Origin: Corbicula japonica
Taxonomy: Eukaryota > Mollusca > Bivalvia > Venerida > Cyrenidae
DNA length: 64,000 nucleotides
Assembly (NCBI GenBank): GCA_038501625.1
Contig: JAZAYU010000015.1
Coordinates: forward strand, 7,214,991-7,278,990
Direction of reading: 5' to 3'
Made by a program: the position numbers and the translations under genes
The notes under the pieces: model-generated
The model's input: the letters and a program-made list of their open reading frames with translations, nothing else
What the model was told of the DNA's origin: nothing
Databases searched by the model: none
In this document: piece after piece, positions 33,741-44,922 of the stretch
Numbering within the stretch: the first letter of the stretch is position 1
Layout of the letters: every line of letters begins with the position of its first letter

Positions 33741-35064
33741 CAGGGATTCTAAAATTTCAAAATCCCAATCGGACATTGGCGCCAAAATTGAAATTTCGCC
33801 GGCTTCCGGTTCTCACGAAAAGTGACTTCCGGTCCGCACGAACAGCGACTTCTGGTCCCCGCATTCAGTGTATTTCACTCTCCCAACCCCCAGTCCATTT
33901 CTCTTTTCCGGCATATTTTCTCATCGGCGATATCATACAACCTCTCAACAGATTCATGGTTTATAAGAGGGGCACGCGACGTTAACTTTGAAGTTTACGG
34001 CGATCAGCTTCTTTGTTGTAATACACAAGCATTCCATGCATTTAAAACGTGACGTAATGGTTCAAAACAGTTATCTTCAGCAGTGTTCAAAGCGATTGTG
34101 AAGTGGATTATTTAGTTATTAAAAATGTTTTATCTCTCGGAATTTCGGTAGGCAAGTATTTGTTTTACGTTAATATATGTCGATCACACCATTCTTTGTC
34201 ACACTATATTATAGTTGTTTGAAATATTATTCTTTTCCTTACAGGATGTAGTAATTTTTGAATCTACGAACTTACAAGAGTCTGCGTATGCAACTTTACT
34301 CAAGAGTCCGAAATAAATGTTGATTACTTAGATTTTTGTAAATTTGAAATTTATTTGAATCGTTATATGCGTAAGTAAGCAAGCCAGTCACTCGAATTTT
34401 TTCACATTTATGTATATATTCATTTGAGCCATTTCAAATTTATGTTGGTCAATAGCTATCATAGCTAATGTTGTGCTTTGTTGTGTAAACACCGACTTTA
34501 AATAAAATTTTGTATCTTGTATCTTGTATCAAAGTTGTTGTGAACTGCTAACAGTTCAAGTAAAATTCTCATGATATAAGTTTTCTTTAAATTTGATAAA
34601 CAGCAATTTTCGGTCGTCGGTCTTTTAGAATTACGCACATATCTGACTTACACGTCTGTCAATAAAATGCAAACTGTTTTATCGTTTACGTTAATCAATA
34701 CAACCATTTGTATTGCTATCTTAAATTCTGACGTCAAACAGCCTTTGACTAGCGCAGTCCATTTTTAGAAATTAAATAACCCGCCCGTTGTTAAAATGAG
34801 ACCGACCACATCCCGTTTCATCTATGTCGCAGGCTATTCACGGAACGTGTAGTTGTGGTAGTCATGGTAGCAGACTTGTGAAGTCGCTAATTGACAGTTT
34901 AATAGCTGATTAAGCTGTGAAAAAAAAATGTACTTGTAGGTAATTTTGTAACAGTTTGTAGGCCAATATTCATGACCGATTTTTAACCAATTTTGAAATT
35001 TCAATCGGACATTCTTCCCGAAAATCGGTCAATGACCGGCCTGCCGATAATTTTAGAATCCCTG
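33741..35064. mobile_element. hAT-like non-autonomous element with 8-bp target duplication
   Basis: Starts CAGGGATTCTAAAATT and ends AATTTTAGAATCCCTG (16-bp perfect inverted repeats). CATCAGAT lies immediately outside both ends (33733-33740 and 35065-35072): an 8-bp duplication of a 29-bp repeat unit. CAGGG ends with 8-bp duplications are the hAT signature. Subterminal CAATCGGACATT occurs near both ends. Interior 1.3 kb is GC-richer on the left (about 33780-33930) but has no transposase frame. Confidence 0.88.
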
Positions 35065-35345
35065 CATCAGATATAACAGCAGATGTTTGGCCCTTGTAGA
35101 TATAACAGCAGATGTTTGGCCCTATCAGATATAACAGCAGATGTTTGGCCCTTTTAGATATAACAGCAGATGTTTGGCCCTTGTAGATACAGCAGATGTT
35201 GGGCTCTATTAGATGCAACAACAGATGTCTGGCCCTTATTAATATGTTGGGCCTTTAAAGAAATAACAGCAGATGATGGGCCCTTAAGATTTAACAGCAG
35301 ATGTTGGGCCCTTATAGATATATAGCAGATGCTTGGCCCTTGACA
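35065..35345. repeat. 29-bp repeat array, right part
   Basis: About ten units of AACAGCAGATGTTTGGCCCT with variable linkers; decays rightwards (GATGATGGGCCC, GATGCTTGGCCC). Ends about 100 bases left of the 35453-35549 exon. Confidence 0.9.
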
Positions 35346-35452
35346 TGCACATATAAAAAGATATCATTCTCACAAAATGTGTCCCCCAAAATTTAATGAT
35401 ACCTCAATGTGCTAGGCAGAAAAAATAATTATGAAATTCCTGTCGTACCTAC

Positions 35453-35549
35453 CTTGACCTTTCCCTACTACTAGTGTAGCCTCCCCTTACACTGCTTGCT
35501 TCATCAGAGTTGTCTGTCCTGTCACCATTGGTAATTGACTGAGTTGGTG
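35453..35549 (-). CDS. internal coding exon, Ser/Thr-rich
   Basis: 97 nt between a strong acceptor (ATTTATTTCAG|CA) and a strong donor (TCAAG|GTAGGT). It enters in phase 1 and exits in phase 2; the peptide is PTQSITNGDRTDNSDEASSV then RGGYTSSRERS, and the split Arg codon runs on into SRERSHEG of the next exon, so the two exons join in frame into a continuous SR/ER-rich stretch. Protein family not recognised; polar and probably disordered. It sits just left of the 29-bp minisatellite and hAT-like insertion complex, with 5.2 kb of repeat-filled intron before the next exon. Confidence 0.7.
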
Positions 35550-35904
35550 CTGAAATAAATAAAACAATTTTAAACTTTAATTAAGTCCCCATTTGTGAAG
35601 AAGTTCTTGAAGAACTTGGTTTCCACACATCTCTTTAAGTCATGCATTGGATAACCTAGTGGAAATAATCCCAATGTTTCAAGCCTGATTCTTCCCACAC
35701 CCCACCCCCCTGCCCTTAATTCACAGATGGAAATCTTGACATCATTTCTCAATAAACAAAATGTCTACAGAAATGTCTAAACAAGCCGAAAACACAGATC
35801 TTTAAGTCTTAGATAATGCCCACACATTATACAAGGAAATTTTTTTTGACCCACTGACCTACATTGTTGACCAATAACGACCCTGCTACACTGTCCAGTA
35901 CCTA

Positions 35905-36026
35905 AGGTTATAAAACTGAGCATGGAAACCAGTCTCAAATCTCAAGCATCTGAATGGCTGAAATGGCGACTGGTCAGATGCTTGAGATTTGAGACTGGTT
36001 TCCAATCTTAGTTTTATAACCTTCAG
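35905..36026. mobile_element. CCAAT palindrome element, centre deleted
   Basis: AAGGTTATAAAACTGAGC at the left and TTAGTTTTATAACCTTC at the right; the right CCAAT half is missing at GGCGACTGGTCAGATGCTTG. It lies about 355 bases upstream (right) of the 35453-35549 exon. Confidence 0.8.
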
Positions 36027-36172
36027 GCCAGGGTTATCAGGGAAGTCAGGATTACAAAGGTAATAACATCTTAGGGGTTTTGCAATATGAAATAAAATTA
36101 ATTATTTTCTCTATAATAAGCCCAATCACAATACCACACCTTAAGTAAAAACTTTATTCCACGAAAAAGGCT

Positions 36173-36358
36173 TACCGTCATTGTTCGAATATAAGCTGCA
36201 CTGATGTATAAGCCGCACAGCCCCCAAACGTGATAGAACAGATGAAAATAGCTTAAAGAAAAGTATAAGCAGCCAAACCTGTGTACTAGCCGCACCCGCA
36301 ACTTTTCACTTCCAAATTCTGGGGAAAAAGTGCGGCTTATATTCAGACAATGACGGTA
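36173..36358. mobile_element. 186-bp TA-flanked MITE with GCCGCAC subterminal repeats
   Basis: Ends TACCGTCATTGTTCGAATAT and ATATTCAGACAATGACGGTA; inside, AAGCCGCAC and GTGCGGCTTAT are inverted. Non-coding. Confidence 0.8.
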
Positions 36359-36364
36359 TATTCG

Positions 36365-36560
36365 AAGTTCAGCCAATATAGATCCTGAAGTTCCACATAT
36401 GTCCAGTTTGATCTGGATTTATGTTGCTCTTTGTCAGAAAAGATCTAATTAATCTTAAAGACAATAGTGTAGATCCTGATCTGATAGTATTGACGTGACT
36501 GCTGTATGATCAGGGTCTACGCTGGTCTCCCATTAAACACTGATGGCTTATCAATGCAGT
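36365..36560 (-). mobile_element. TTAA double-palindrome MITE, degraded
   Basis: Centre TTTGTCAGAAAAGATCTAAT in minus orientation, both hairpins reduced; left end next to the 186-bp MITE. Confidence 0.55.
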
Positions 36561-36748
36561 AAATTATGAAACCCTCAGCTCAGGTGATCTCTAAATTAAA
36601 AAAATTAAGATCAATCTTTAAACCAATTAAAACTTTTTTGTCCTCAATGCATGTATGCATTTAAGAACAAAGGATTGTACACACATCCTACTATGCTACA
36701 ATCTGCTTCCTATAAAACAATTCAATCTGTTTGGAAGTAGCAATGTGC

Positions 36749-36846
36749 CCAAGATCATCAAACTAAATCTGATCTCAAGCATCTGATTGGCTGAAAAGGT
36801 GACTTGAAATTTGAGACTTTTCTCCTATCTTAATTTAATGATCTAG
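36749..36846. mobile_element. CCAAT palindrome element, shortened
   Basis: GATCATCAAACTAAATCTG ... CATCTGATTGGCTGAAA, GTGACTTGAAATTTGAGAC ... TTAATTTAATGATC; centre lost. Confidence 0.65.
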
Positions 36847-36867
36847 GGCCCTGGAAACTTTAAGTTC

Positions 36868-37336
36868 TTAACCATTTACTCCACTGGATGTAGCTGTAAT
36901 CCCACGGGCAAACACTGTAGATCCAGATCATCAGATATCTGTTGGGCAAACACTGTAGATCCAGATCATCAGATATCTGTTGGGCAAACAGTGTAGATCC
37001 AGATCATCAGATATCTGTTGGGCAAACACTGTAGATCCAGATCATCAGATATCTGTTGGGCAAACAGTGTAGATCCAGATCATCAGATATCTGTTGGGCA
37101 AACAGTGTAGATCCAGATCATCAGATATCTGTTGGGCAAACACTGTAGATCCAGATCATCAGATATCTGTTGGGTGTAACAGTGTAGATTCAGATCAACT
37201 TGCGCATCTGTTCCATCAACATGGATCTATACTGTTCAATTCTTTGTCAGAAATAACCTAAAGAATCTGAACAGTGCAGATAATGATCAGATGGCATAGA
37301 TGAATGTGGTATATACAGTGTTAAAGAGTTAAAGCA
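36868..37336 (-). mobile_element. TTAA double-palindrome MITE with an internal 38-bp amplification
   Basis: TTAACCATTTACTCCACTGG start; a normal second half (centre GTCAGAAATAACCTAAAGAA, minus orientation) follows the tandem array at 36906-37171. The array sits precisely over the first hairpin arm. Confidence 0.8.
36906..37171. repeat. 38-bp tandem array made from a MITE arm, 7 units
   Basis: Unit GGGCAAACACTGTAGATCC then AGATCATCAGATATCTGTT, seven units that differ almost only at CACTG versus CAGTG. Very low divergence implies recent expansion. Confidence 0.95.
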
Positions 37337-37859
37337 GACACAGATAAAATTGGATGAAAACTAAATACTTAATGAAACTTATCCATCAACTATTGAAAGA
37401 CAAACAATGTTAATGTAACTTCTTATGGCAAGTTTCATGCCTTCCGCAATTTCAGACCACCACAAGTGGAAATAAAAGATTTACATATTGATTTCTATCT
37501 GATTTGTGGATTCAGCGGATAGATATTTTACTGTCTTCAGTATATGGACATTAATGGAACATTTTATTCCCCTTTAAGGCTTCCAGACCTATTTTTATTA
37601 TGTTTCATTATGTTTCCATTTTTACCTCAGGAAAAAACAGATATTTTACATTAAAAAGTTCCAAGTATAAATGGAGATAATTTCAGTTTTGTGTTGAAAC
37701 ATCAACAACTGCTGTAGGCGGTCCTACCATGACATCACCTAGGTATCACTTACAACATGTCATTCCCGAAGAACAGGGTTCAATCCTTAGAAGAGTACTT
37801 AGGCCCTGATGGATCAGTGGCACACAACACAGGGTCAGATGCAATATTCCCAGAAATGG

Positions 37860-38005
37860 GGTTGGTTTTGGAAAGTCTTAATTATGTTACATGATCATTT
37901 CCAATTTTCTTGTCAAAGTCCCCATGAAAGTTATAAATTCTGCTTCCCAAAATGGGAGTTCCAGCAACCCTACTGAACCCCTCTGGATCTGCCCCTGCAA
38001 CATGT
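37860..38005 (+). repeat. dispersed repeat, third copy
   Basis: CAAAGTCCCCATGAAAGTTA, GCTTCCCAAAATGGGAGTTC, CAGCAACCCTACTGAACCCC: same order as at 7300 and 7885. Confidence 0.45.
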
Positions 38006-38110
38006 TAGTCCCCCTGGCATGGGGGACAACTGCAGTACATGGTCCTAAGACTCTGAAAAGGTCACCTTACAATGCATTTCATCCAGTACCATAGGACAAC
38101 TTTGCGAAAT

Positions 38111-38321
38111 GATTTACCTTTGTCTTCCATATACAGGCCTTCATGGCATTAGGGAACAGTGTAGATCCACACATGCAGACTAATCAGGATCTGCACTGTT
38201 CACTTTTTGATTTTTTAGGTTATTTCTGAAAAGTAAACAATGCAGATCCTGATCAGATGGCACATTTACACTGGTCGAGCATGTGTAAAAAAGCATAATT
38301 TTATATGGAGTAAATGGTTGA
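38111..38321 (+). mobile_element. TTAA double-palindrome MITE, diverged
   Basis: First hairpin shortened, centre GATTTTTTAGGTTATTTCTG, right end ATATGGAGTAAATGGTT. Confidence 0.7.
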
Positions 38322-38819
38322 GTACTACCCACAAAATACTAGTCCAAATACAATAGAACCAATCCAAAGGAACAACTGTTGCAGATTGTACCAAAGCTCT
38401 TAATAGGTATTAGATCCAATCCCAAGTGAAACTTTTGCAAAGGGTAATTACCCTCTGATCATGTAACGCTACCACATTATTTAAGTCCCTAAGTCCCAAA
38501 GCATTAGATCTAATCCCAGCTGACACATTTTGTTAAGACCAAATTAGCCCTTGACATTAAAGCCACCTATTCACATTTTTTTGGATGAACACATTTTCAA
38601 ATATGAAAAATTTATAATAAAAACTTTAGAAGATCTGAAAACAAATTAAATGTGTTTTTAGTATTCTTGCATAGTCAATGTACAATGTTATAGCATTACG
38701 AATACACAGTAATATTCATTCACAACATAATGCTCAAATGTACTGATGAGACAACAAGAGTGCCAAAGTGACACAAAAATATGCCCATCAAAGAATTTGC
38801 CATTTCTTGTACCAATAAA

Positions 38820-40896
38820 CAGGGGGTCCAACGTATTTGATTTTTGCAGAAAAGTAAGTGAGGGACATGTTCTGTACGGAACAAAATGGTTGAATATTTC
38901 GTTATTTTGTGCATTTCCGGAGATATTTTGACCTGGTAAGTAGGTTTATATCACTGTTATCGTAATATAAATGCGCCTACCCGGAGGCCAGACATGTAAG
39001 CTTCACTCGGTTTTTTAACCTATGTTTCTAGAGGCCTTAACAAAAAAGTTATTGAATGTATAAACTGAAAGATTGTTTGTTTACAAAGTGAAAATAGAAA
39101 ATTGCGTGACTTGAAACTGCGTTTTTAGTCAAAATATACCATGCTTGGACCTATTTTAGCTTAATTAACACCGAGTTCTTGCATATATTTCTTTACGACG
39201 GCTTTTGCACTTTACATGGGTACCTAATGACCAATTTTTTAAAGTTCAAACACCTTAAATGTTTGCCGTGGAAGTGGTAAGCATTGTTTTGTGAGATGCA
39301 GAATCTGAATAACAAACTTGAATGTGTTAATATTAGTGTAAGTAAGACAAGAGCTGGTAACTAATGTTAACAATCAAAACAAAAGCCTATTTGTTACCCA
39401 AATACGAATGTCTATCGTATATGTTATGCAAAATTTCCTACCACATACACTTGTATATAAGTCTGCCTCTTGATGTGTGTTCATTACAGTATAACTTTTT
39501 AGTAGTACTATAGTACTATAATAGTACTTAGTAGTACTATAAATATATAGACGCACATTTATATGTAAATGGTAAAGGCGTCGTTACATACGTCTATTTT
39601 ATTTCAGATCGAGACAATTCACGATGCCAAGATATAAGAAGAAGTCTCATCTGCATTTTGAGAAGAGGGACACAAAACGGACAATTTTGAGGCACTCCAT
39701 ACAAACGTTTGAAGCGTATTTGCGGCACAACCATACCTAAAATGATGACTGTTTACTTGACTTGATATGTTTAAATAAATGAAGTACTATTTGGGTCAAA
39801 AGTAACATTGTACTAGTCGTTATGTGTATTAAATATATGTATATCTAATTAAAAGGTTCGCTTTTATATTTAGAGTCGCATCTCCATATTTCAAGGTGCA
39901 GGTCAAAATAAAGAGCTGCTCCTGTATGTCCAAACAATGAAATAGAGGTATTCTCTGAATTTAGAGAGGTGCACCTCTACACCTGGGATTAGAAATAGAG
40001 ATGTAGTGTACATCTAAATTTAGAGGTGCGCAGTTATTTTTGGGACTACCAGTACAGGTACAGCTGTCAAAAGTCTTGTCCGGTATGGTTTTCTATAATA
40101 TCTTTTGAAAGTGTGAAATCTATATTCCACATTGCTCTACAGACATGAATTTGGTATCAATAGAAAAAGAGGAAATTTTTATGCATTAATGAAAAAAGAA
40201 TTTAAGAATTTGAGCCACTACTGCCGGTAGAGTAATGTGTTGAAAATTGGCATGCAAAAAATTTCAATATTCCTACCGGAAAAGACTTTTGTCCAATAGC
40301 ATATATAGATAAGAACATACGTATGTTTGGGTAACAAATCGGCTTTTGTTTTGATTATTAACATTTGTTACCGGCTCTTGTCTTACTTACACCTTACTCC
40401 TACGAGTGTGTTATTCAGATTCTGCACCGAACAAAAACATGCTTACCACTTCCACGGCAAACATTAAAGGTGTTTGAACTTGAAAAAATTGGTCATTAAG
40501 TACCCATGTTAAGTGCAAAAGCCATCGTGAAGAAATATATGCAAAAACTCGATAATAGTTTAGCTAAAATAGGTCCAAGAATGGTATATTTTGACTAAAA
40601 ACACAGTTTTAAGTCAAGCAATTTTCGATTTTCACTTTGTAAACAAACAATCTTTCAGTTTATACATTCAATAACTTTTTTGTTAAGGCCTCTACAAACA
40701 TAGGTTGACAAACCGAGTGGAGCTTACACATCTGGCCTCCGGGTAGACATATTTATATTTCGATAACAGTGATATAAACGTACTTTCTAGGTCAAAATAT
40801 CTCCAGAAATGCACAAAATAACGAAATATTCTGCCATTTTGTTCCGCACAGAACAAGTCCCTCACTTACTTTTCCGCAAAAACGTTGGACCCCCTG
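38820..40896. mobile_element. 2077-bp element with about 590-bp terminal inverted repeats, 5-bp duplication
   Basis: Starts CAGGGGGTCCAACG, ends CGTTGGACCCCCTG, and ATAAA flanks both sides (38815-38819, 40897-40901). The inverted repeats continue to roughly 39415 and 40312 with moderate divergence; matching landmarks include CAAAATGG, GGCCTCCGGGTAG, GGTCCAAG and GACAAGAGC. The unique centre of about 900 bases has one compact frame (39624-39740). No transposase recognised; the superfamily is not clear, since CAGGG would suggest hAT but the duplication seen is 5, not 8. Confidence 0.85.
39624..39740 (+). CDS. 38-codon basic frame in the centre of the long-TIR element
   Basis: Unrecognised. MPRYKKKSHLHFEKRDTKRT followed by ILRHSIQTFEAYLRHNHT and a stop. 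It is strongly basic (Lys/Arg/His-rich) and is preceded by TATTTTATTTCAG, which looks like a 3' splice site. It could be a remnant exon or a small DNA-binding peptide, or chance. It is the only compact frame in an otherwise AT-rich centre, which is why it is listed. Confidence 0.3.
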   Translation: MPRYKKKSHLHFEKRDTKRTILRHSIQTFEAYLRHNHT

Positions 40897-41479
40897 ATAA
40901 AGGGCCGTAACCAATAAACATTTCCCCCCAAGTTTCATGAAGATCAGTCAACAACAGTTTGAGATATTGAGCAGACGCCCGCCCGCCATGGGTGTTCCCA
41001 TAATATGACCTGTATTCCCCGGGTGTATAACAAGAGCTGTCAGAGGAGACAGCATGCTCGACTACTCAAATCATTTGAAACAAATGCAATTTGAAGATTA
41101 AAACAATAACAACTATGGCCATACATTCATGTGCAATCAGGAAAAATATTAACAAGTGAATGGTACGGGAGAAATTCTTTTCAAATAACAGAAATAATTC
41201 CTAAATGTACCATAAATATTAAACTGAGTAGGGAAATAACTATGAAATATTTCTGAATTTGTTAGAAAACTTGTTAGTAATTTTTTATTAGAGACATTTA
41301 CTTTTAGTCAAATATCAATCACTTCAGTAATGTTACAGAAAAAGAACTGAAATGAAAATATAATGGTAGTTTGAAGTTGATACCTTAAGTATTTGCAAAG
41401 TTATCGATGAAGTGCACTTAAGTGAAAATATAAGTGAAACTAGAAATGTGTCCATAGGACACGGATGCCCCGCTATGCA

Positions 41480-42325
41480 TCATTTTCAGACACTCAAGTG
41501 CTATGATGGGAACAATACGCGATACACTGCCCTTTCATGGTGAACATTTGTGTCAAGTTTTTTTGAAATCCCTCCATTTATAATGAAGTTACAGCCTGGA
41601 CAAGAAAATTCTATTTTTAGTAACAGTGACCTTGACCTTGGACCTTCAGGCTTGGGTATTGTGCAGACACACTGCCTTTTCATGAACATTTGTGCAAAGT
41701 TATTTTGAAATCCCTCCATTTATAACAAAGTAACAGCCAGGACAAGATAATTCTATTTTTAGTAATAGTGACCTTGACCTTTGACCTACAGGCATGGGCA
41801 TGGTACGTGACACACCGCCCTGTCATGGTGAACATTTGTGTCAAGTTATTTTGAAATCCTTCCATTCATAACAAAGTTACAGCCTGGACAAGAAAATTCT
41901 ATTTTTAGTAACAGTGACCTTGACCTTGGATCTACAGGCATGGGTATTGTGCGGACACACCGCCTTGTCATGGTGAACATTTGTGCCAAGATATTTTGAA
42001 ATCCCTCCATTCATAACAAAGTAACAGCCTAGACAAGAAAATTCTATTTTTCGTAACAGTGACCTTGACCATTGACCTACAGGCTTGGGCATGTACGTGA
42101 CACACCGTCTTGATATGGTGAACAATTATACCAAGTTATTTAAAAACCCAATAAGAAATAACAAAGTTACAGAGCGGACACGATTTTGCAAGAAAATTCT
42201 ATTTTTAGTAACAGTGACCTTGACCTTGGACCTACAGGCATGGGTATTGTACGCGACACACCGCCTTGTCATGGTGAACATTTGTGCCAAGTTATTTTGA
42301 AATCCCTCCATTCATAACGAAGTTA
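41480..42325 (+). repeat. core repeats A (about 145 bp, 5 units)
   Basis: Each unit has GTGACCTTGACCTTGGACCT, CAGGCATGGGTATTGT, CATGGTGAACATTTGTG and TTGAAATCCCTCCATT. Confidence 0.9.
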
Positions 42326-42845
42326 AGGGCCGACTGTATATTTTGCTTAACACAAAATGTAAGCGAAAAAGGGGCATAATTTGAAAAATATTGGAAGAAG
42401 GGTTATGGGTCTTGTTGGTTATGATGTAGATTTTGATGGTGAAAATATATTTCAAGTTTCAAGGCAATATCTCAAGTAGTTTTAAAGTTAGGGGCAAAAT
42501 GCATATTTTGCTTAACACAAAATATAAGAAAAAAGGGGCATAACTTGAAATATATTGACAGCAGAGTTATGGGTCTTGTTGGTAATGATGTAGAATTTGA
42601 TGGTGAATATATATTCCAAGTTTCAAGTTGATATCTCAAGTAGTTTATAAGTTATGGACCAAAGTGCATATTTTCCTTAACGCAAAATTTAAGTGAAAAA
42701 CGGGCATAACTTAAAAATATTTGTAGCAGAGTTATGGGTGATGTTGGTAATGATGTAGAATTTGATGGTGAATATATATTCCAAGTTTCAAGTTGATATC
42801 ATAAATAGTTTTCAAGTAATGGACCAAAGTGCATTTTTTGTTTAA
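42326..42845 (+). repeat. core repeats B (about 165 bp, 3 units)
   Basis: Each unit has GGGGCATAACTTGAAA, GTTATGGGTCTTGTTGGT, GATGGTGAATATATATTCC and TTTCAAGTTGATATC. Confidence 0.9.
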
Positions 42846-43454
42846 CGGACGCCGACGCCGATGCCGACGCCGACGCCGACACCGGGGCGAGTAGGATAGC
42901 TCCCCTATTCTTCGAATAGTCGAGCTAAAAATGAGAGCAAATTTCAGGGCTTTTCATCAGTAAATTGGGAAGAGGCCCTGGCCTTTCCAATTGGGAAATT
43001 TATGCACGATAATTGTTTAATTTGGGAAAACAAAATTTATTGAAAGATGGGTTCTAGTTAATAAAATTGAATAGTTATAGGTATTTTTAACTTAAATCTA
43101 ATTTTTCAAGCACTTCATTTTTCAGACTTTAGTTTTCAAACACCCATCAAAGGAGTTTAACCATTTTTCAGACATCTTACCTAGCATTTTGGAAAGAGGC
43201 CTTTTATAGGCCTCTGTTATATAAGGATGAAAAGCCCTGAATTTTTCTAATTTTCAGTCATTTATAGGCGTTATAAAGTAGTACATTGAATATTAACTGC
43301 ACCTGAGATAATTTGAAGTATTTCATCCTAAACTGTGAATAGACAGCTTTAACATTCAATCCCAATGTCATTTGTTCCAAAGGTGAGTCTGATCCATTTC
43401 TTTCCTGCATAAATTATACAACAATCAAATTTCTGCAAGTGATGAACAATCAGG

Positions 43455-43585
43455 GACCGATGGAGAGGGGTTTAAGTGGAGTTTCTTAAAACCATGTTTG
43501 GACAGCAATATTTGATTTTCATGGAGATTTACGCCAGTACATCAGAAATTATCTTGTAACTACCCCAAGACTGCCCCAAACTCCA
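43455..43585 (-). repeat. dispersed repeat, inverted copy
   Basis: GATTTTCATGGAGATTTACG and TGTAACTACCCCAAGACTGC are the reverse of the 7885-8030 copy. Confidence 0.45.
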
Positions 43586-43639
43586 TTTCTAAATATCTTG
43601 TATCAGACTCTGAAACTGACGTATCAGCTTTGTGAAACA

Positions 43640-43845
43640 ATATGCCAACAAAAAATTTGGACGGACAGTGTAGATCCAGATCAGCTGGCACATCGGATCA
43701 GGATCTACACCATTCACTTTTTATTAGGTTATTTCTGACCAAAAAGCGAATGGCGCAGATCCTCAGATCAGATAGCACAGATGTGCCAGCTGATCAGGAT
43801 CTAAACTGTTTGCTCAAAAGAAGGTGTATATGGAGAAAAAGGTTA
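43640..43845 (+). mobile_element. TTAA double-palindrome MITE, left end lost
   Basis: GACAGTGTAGATCCAGATCA start, centre TTATTAGGTTATTTCTGACC, right end GGAGAAAAAGGTTAA. Confidence 0.75.
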
Positions 43846-44423
43846 AACAATATGCCAGAGAAAACTTTAACACACCACAAACTGTCTCTGATATATTAAC
43901 ATACCACAAATGGTCTAAAACATAGCAGAAATTGTCTCTGAAAAATTAATCAGTAAGATACAGCTTTCCGAGATCAAAATGCTAAGATTTCAAAAGGCGA
44001 TTCTTAGAAGATAATGACAGTTACTGTGACTCCACTGCAGACACTGAAAGGAAATTATTTCCATCCATTATTGGCACATGAGGAAATTTATTGTTACACT
44101 AAAAGTGTATCTATACTGTAGTAAGGTAAATTTTGCAGGATAAATTTTTCATGCAAAAGGTGCAAATGATATAGATTCATGTACTCTTGAAAGCATAAAT
44201 TGCACGATTATATTTTTGTATTAAGACATATTATTACATGGTATAATTTTTGTGTGGGTTTAAATTTTCACATTTACCGAGAGCAAACTACGTAAAATTT
44301 AAACATTTGCAAAATATAATGATCCAACAGTATAATACAGTAAATTAAATGGTTTGATGTTGATTTTTGTTTCATTCCCGGAGTCAGCAGCTGTGGCAAA
44401 ATGCTTTTTATTGCCTTCAGTTG
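43846..44423. other. no recognised feature
   Basis: AT-rich; nothing recognised. Confidence 0.4.
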
Positions 44424-44922
44424 AACCCCTTTATTCCATGGGATTTGGCTTATATCTCATGGGTGACCAGTGTAGATCCTGATCAGCCAGCACATCTCTG
44501 CAGTATGATTTGGATCTTCACTGTTCACCAAGTAAAGGACTGAGCCTGCACAACCATGCAATCTGTACCCAAGGTTATAAAACTGAGCGATTTCAACCAA
44601 TCATATGCTTGAGATTTGAGACTGGTCGCCATTTCAACCAATCAGATGCTTGAGATTTGAGACTGGTCGCCATTTCAACCAATCAAATGCTTGAGATTTG
44701 AGACTGGTCGCCATTTCAGCCAATCAGATGCTTGAGATTTGGGACTGGTTTCCATGCTCAGTTTTATAACCCTCAGCCCTGATCAGAATCACTATTTTAA
44801 AAGTTGTTATTTCTGACCAAGAAGTGAACACAGTAGAGCCTTATCAGACACTGTGCTAGCTGATCTGGATCTACACAGTGTTTTCCCACACAGTAAAGGT
44901 GTGTCTATGGAGTAAAGGGTTC
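44424..44922 (+). mobile_element. TTAA MITE split by an expanded CCAAT palindrome
   Basis: Left part 44424-44560 (AACCCCTTTATTCCATGGG, GTAGATCCTGATCAGCCAGC), right part from 44779 (TTGTTATTTCTGACCAAGAA to GGAGTAAAGGGTT). Confidence 0.65.
44570..44778. mobile_element. CCAAT palindrome element with four 41-bp units
   Basis: AAGGTTATAAAACTGAGCG at the left, CTCAGTTTTATAACCCTC at the right; between them the arm unit TTGAGATTTGAGACTGGTCG + CCATTTCAACCAATCAGATGC repeats four times with a 41-bp period. Normal copies have one unit per arm. Confidence 0.85.

Larger units (their letters stand above)
38753..41028 (+). mobile_element. AACAAGAG element with a 2.08-kb insertion
   Basis: 5' end AACAAGAGTGCCAAAGTGAC, 3' end CCCGGGTGTATA. 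Its own sequence is only 38753-38819 and 40902-41028 (CAAGTTTCATGAAGATCAGT, then GACGCCCGCCCGCC). The long-TIR element lies between the two parts. The next AACAAGAG element starts at its very end. Confidence 0.65.
41029..42931 (+). mobile_element. composite AACAAGAG element, copy 1
   Basis: 5' end AACAAGAGCTGTCAGAGGAG (hairpin GCTGTC/GACAGC) then GCTCGACTACTC; 3' end GAATAGTCGAGCTAAAAA with hairpin CTATTC-TTC-GAATAG. The 5' GCTCGACTA pairs with the 3' TAGTCGAGC. Internally at 41438 there is a second 5'-type end (AACTAGAAATGTGTCC-ATA-GGACAC), then five repeats of about 145 bp, three of about 165 bp and a GACGCC microsatellite (42847-42885). Non-coding. Confidence 0.85.

Noticed and set aside
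33776..34052. Overlapping frames in the hAT-like element
   Set aside because: No BED-finger or dimerisation-domain features; two frames overlap on the same strand, typical of chance in a GC-richer patch.
36906..37171. CRISPR-like array
   Set aside because: Units are contiguous 38-bp repeats without unique spacers and lie inside a MITE in an animal-type genome.
41501..42125. Overlapping minus frames with HACRSKVKVTVTKNRI
   Set aside because: Translation of the 145-bp core repeat of the AACAAGAG element; repeated in the second copy.
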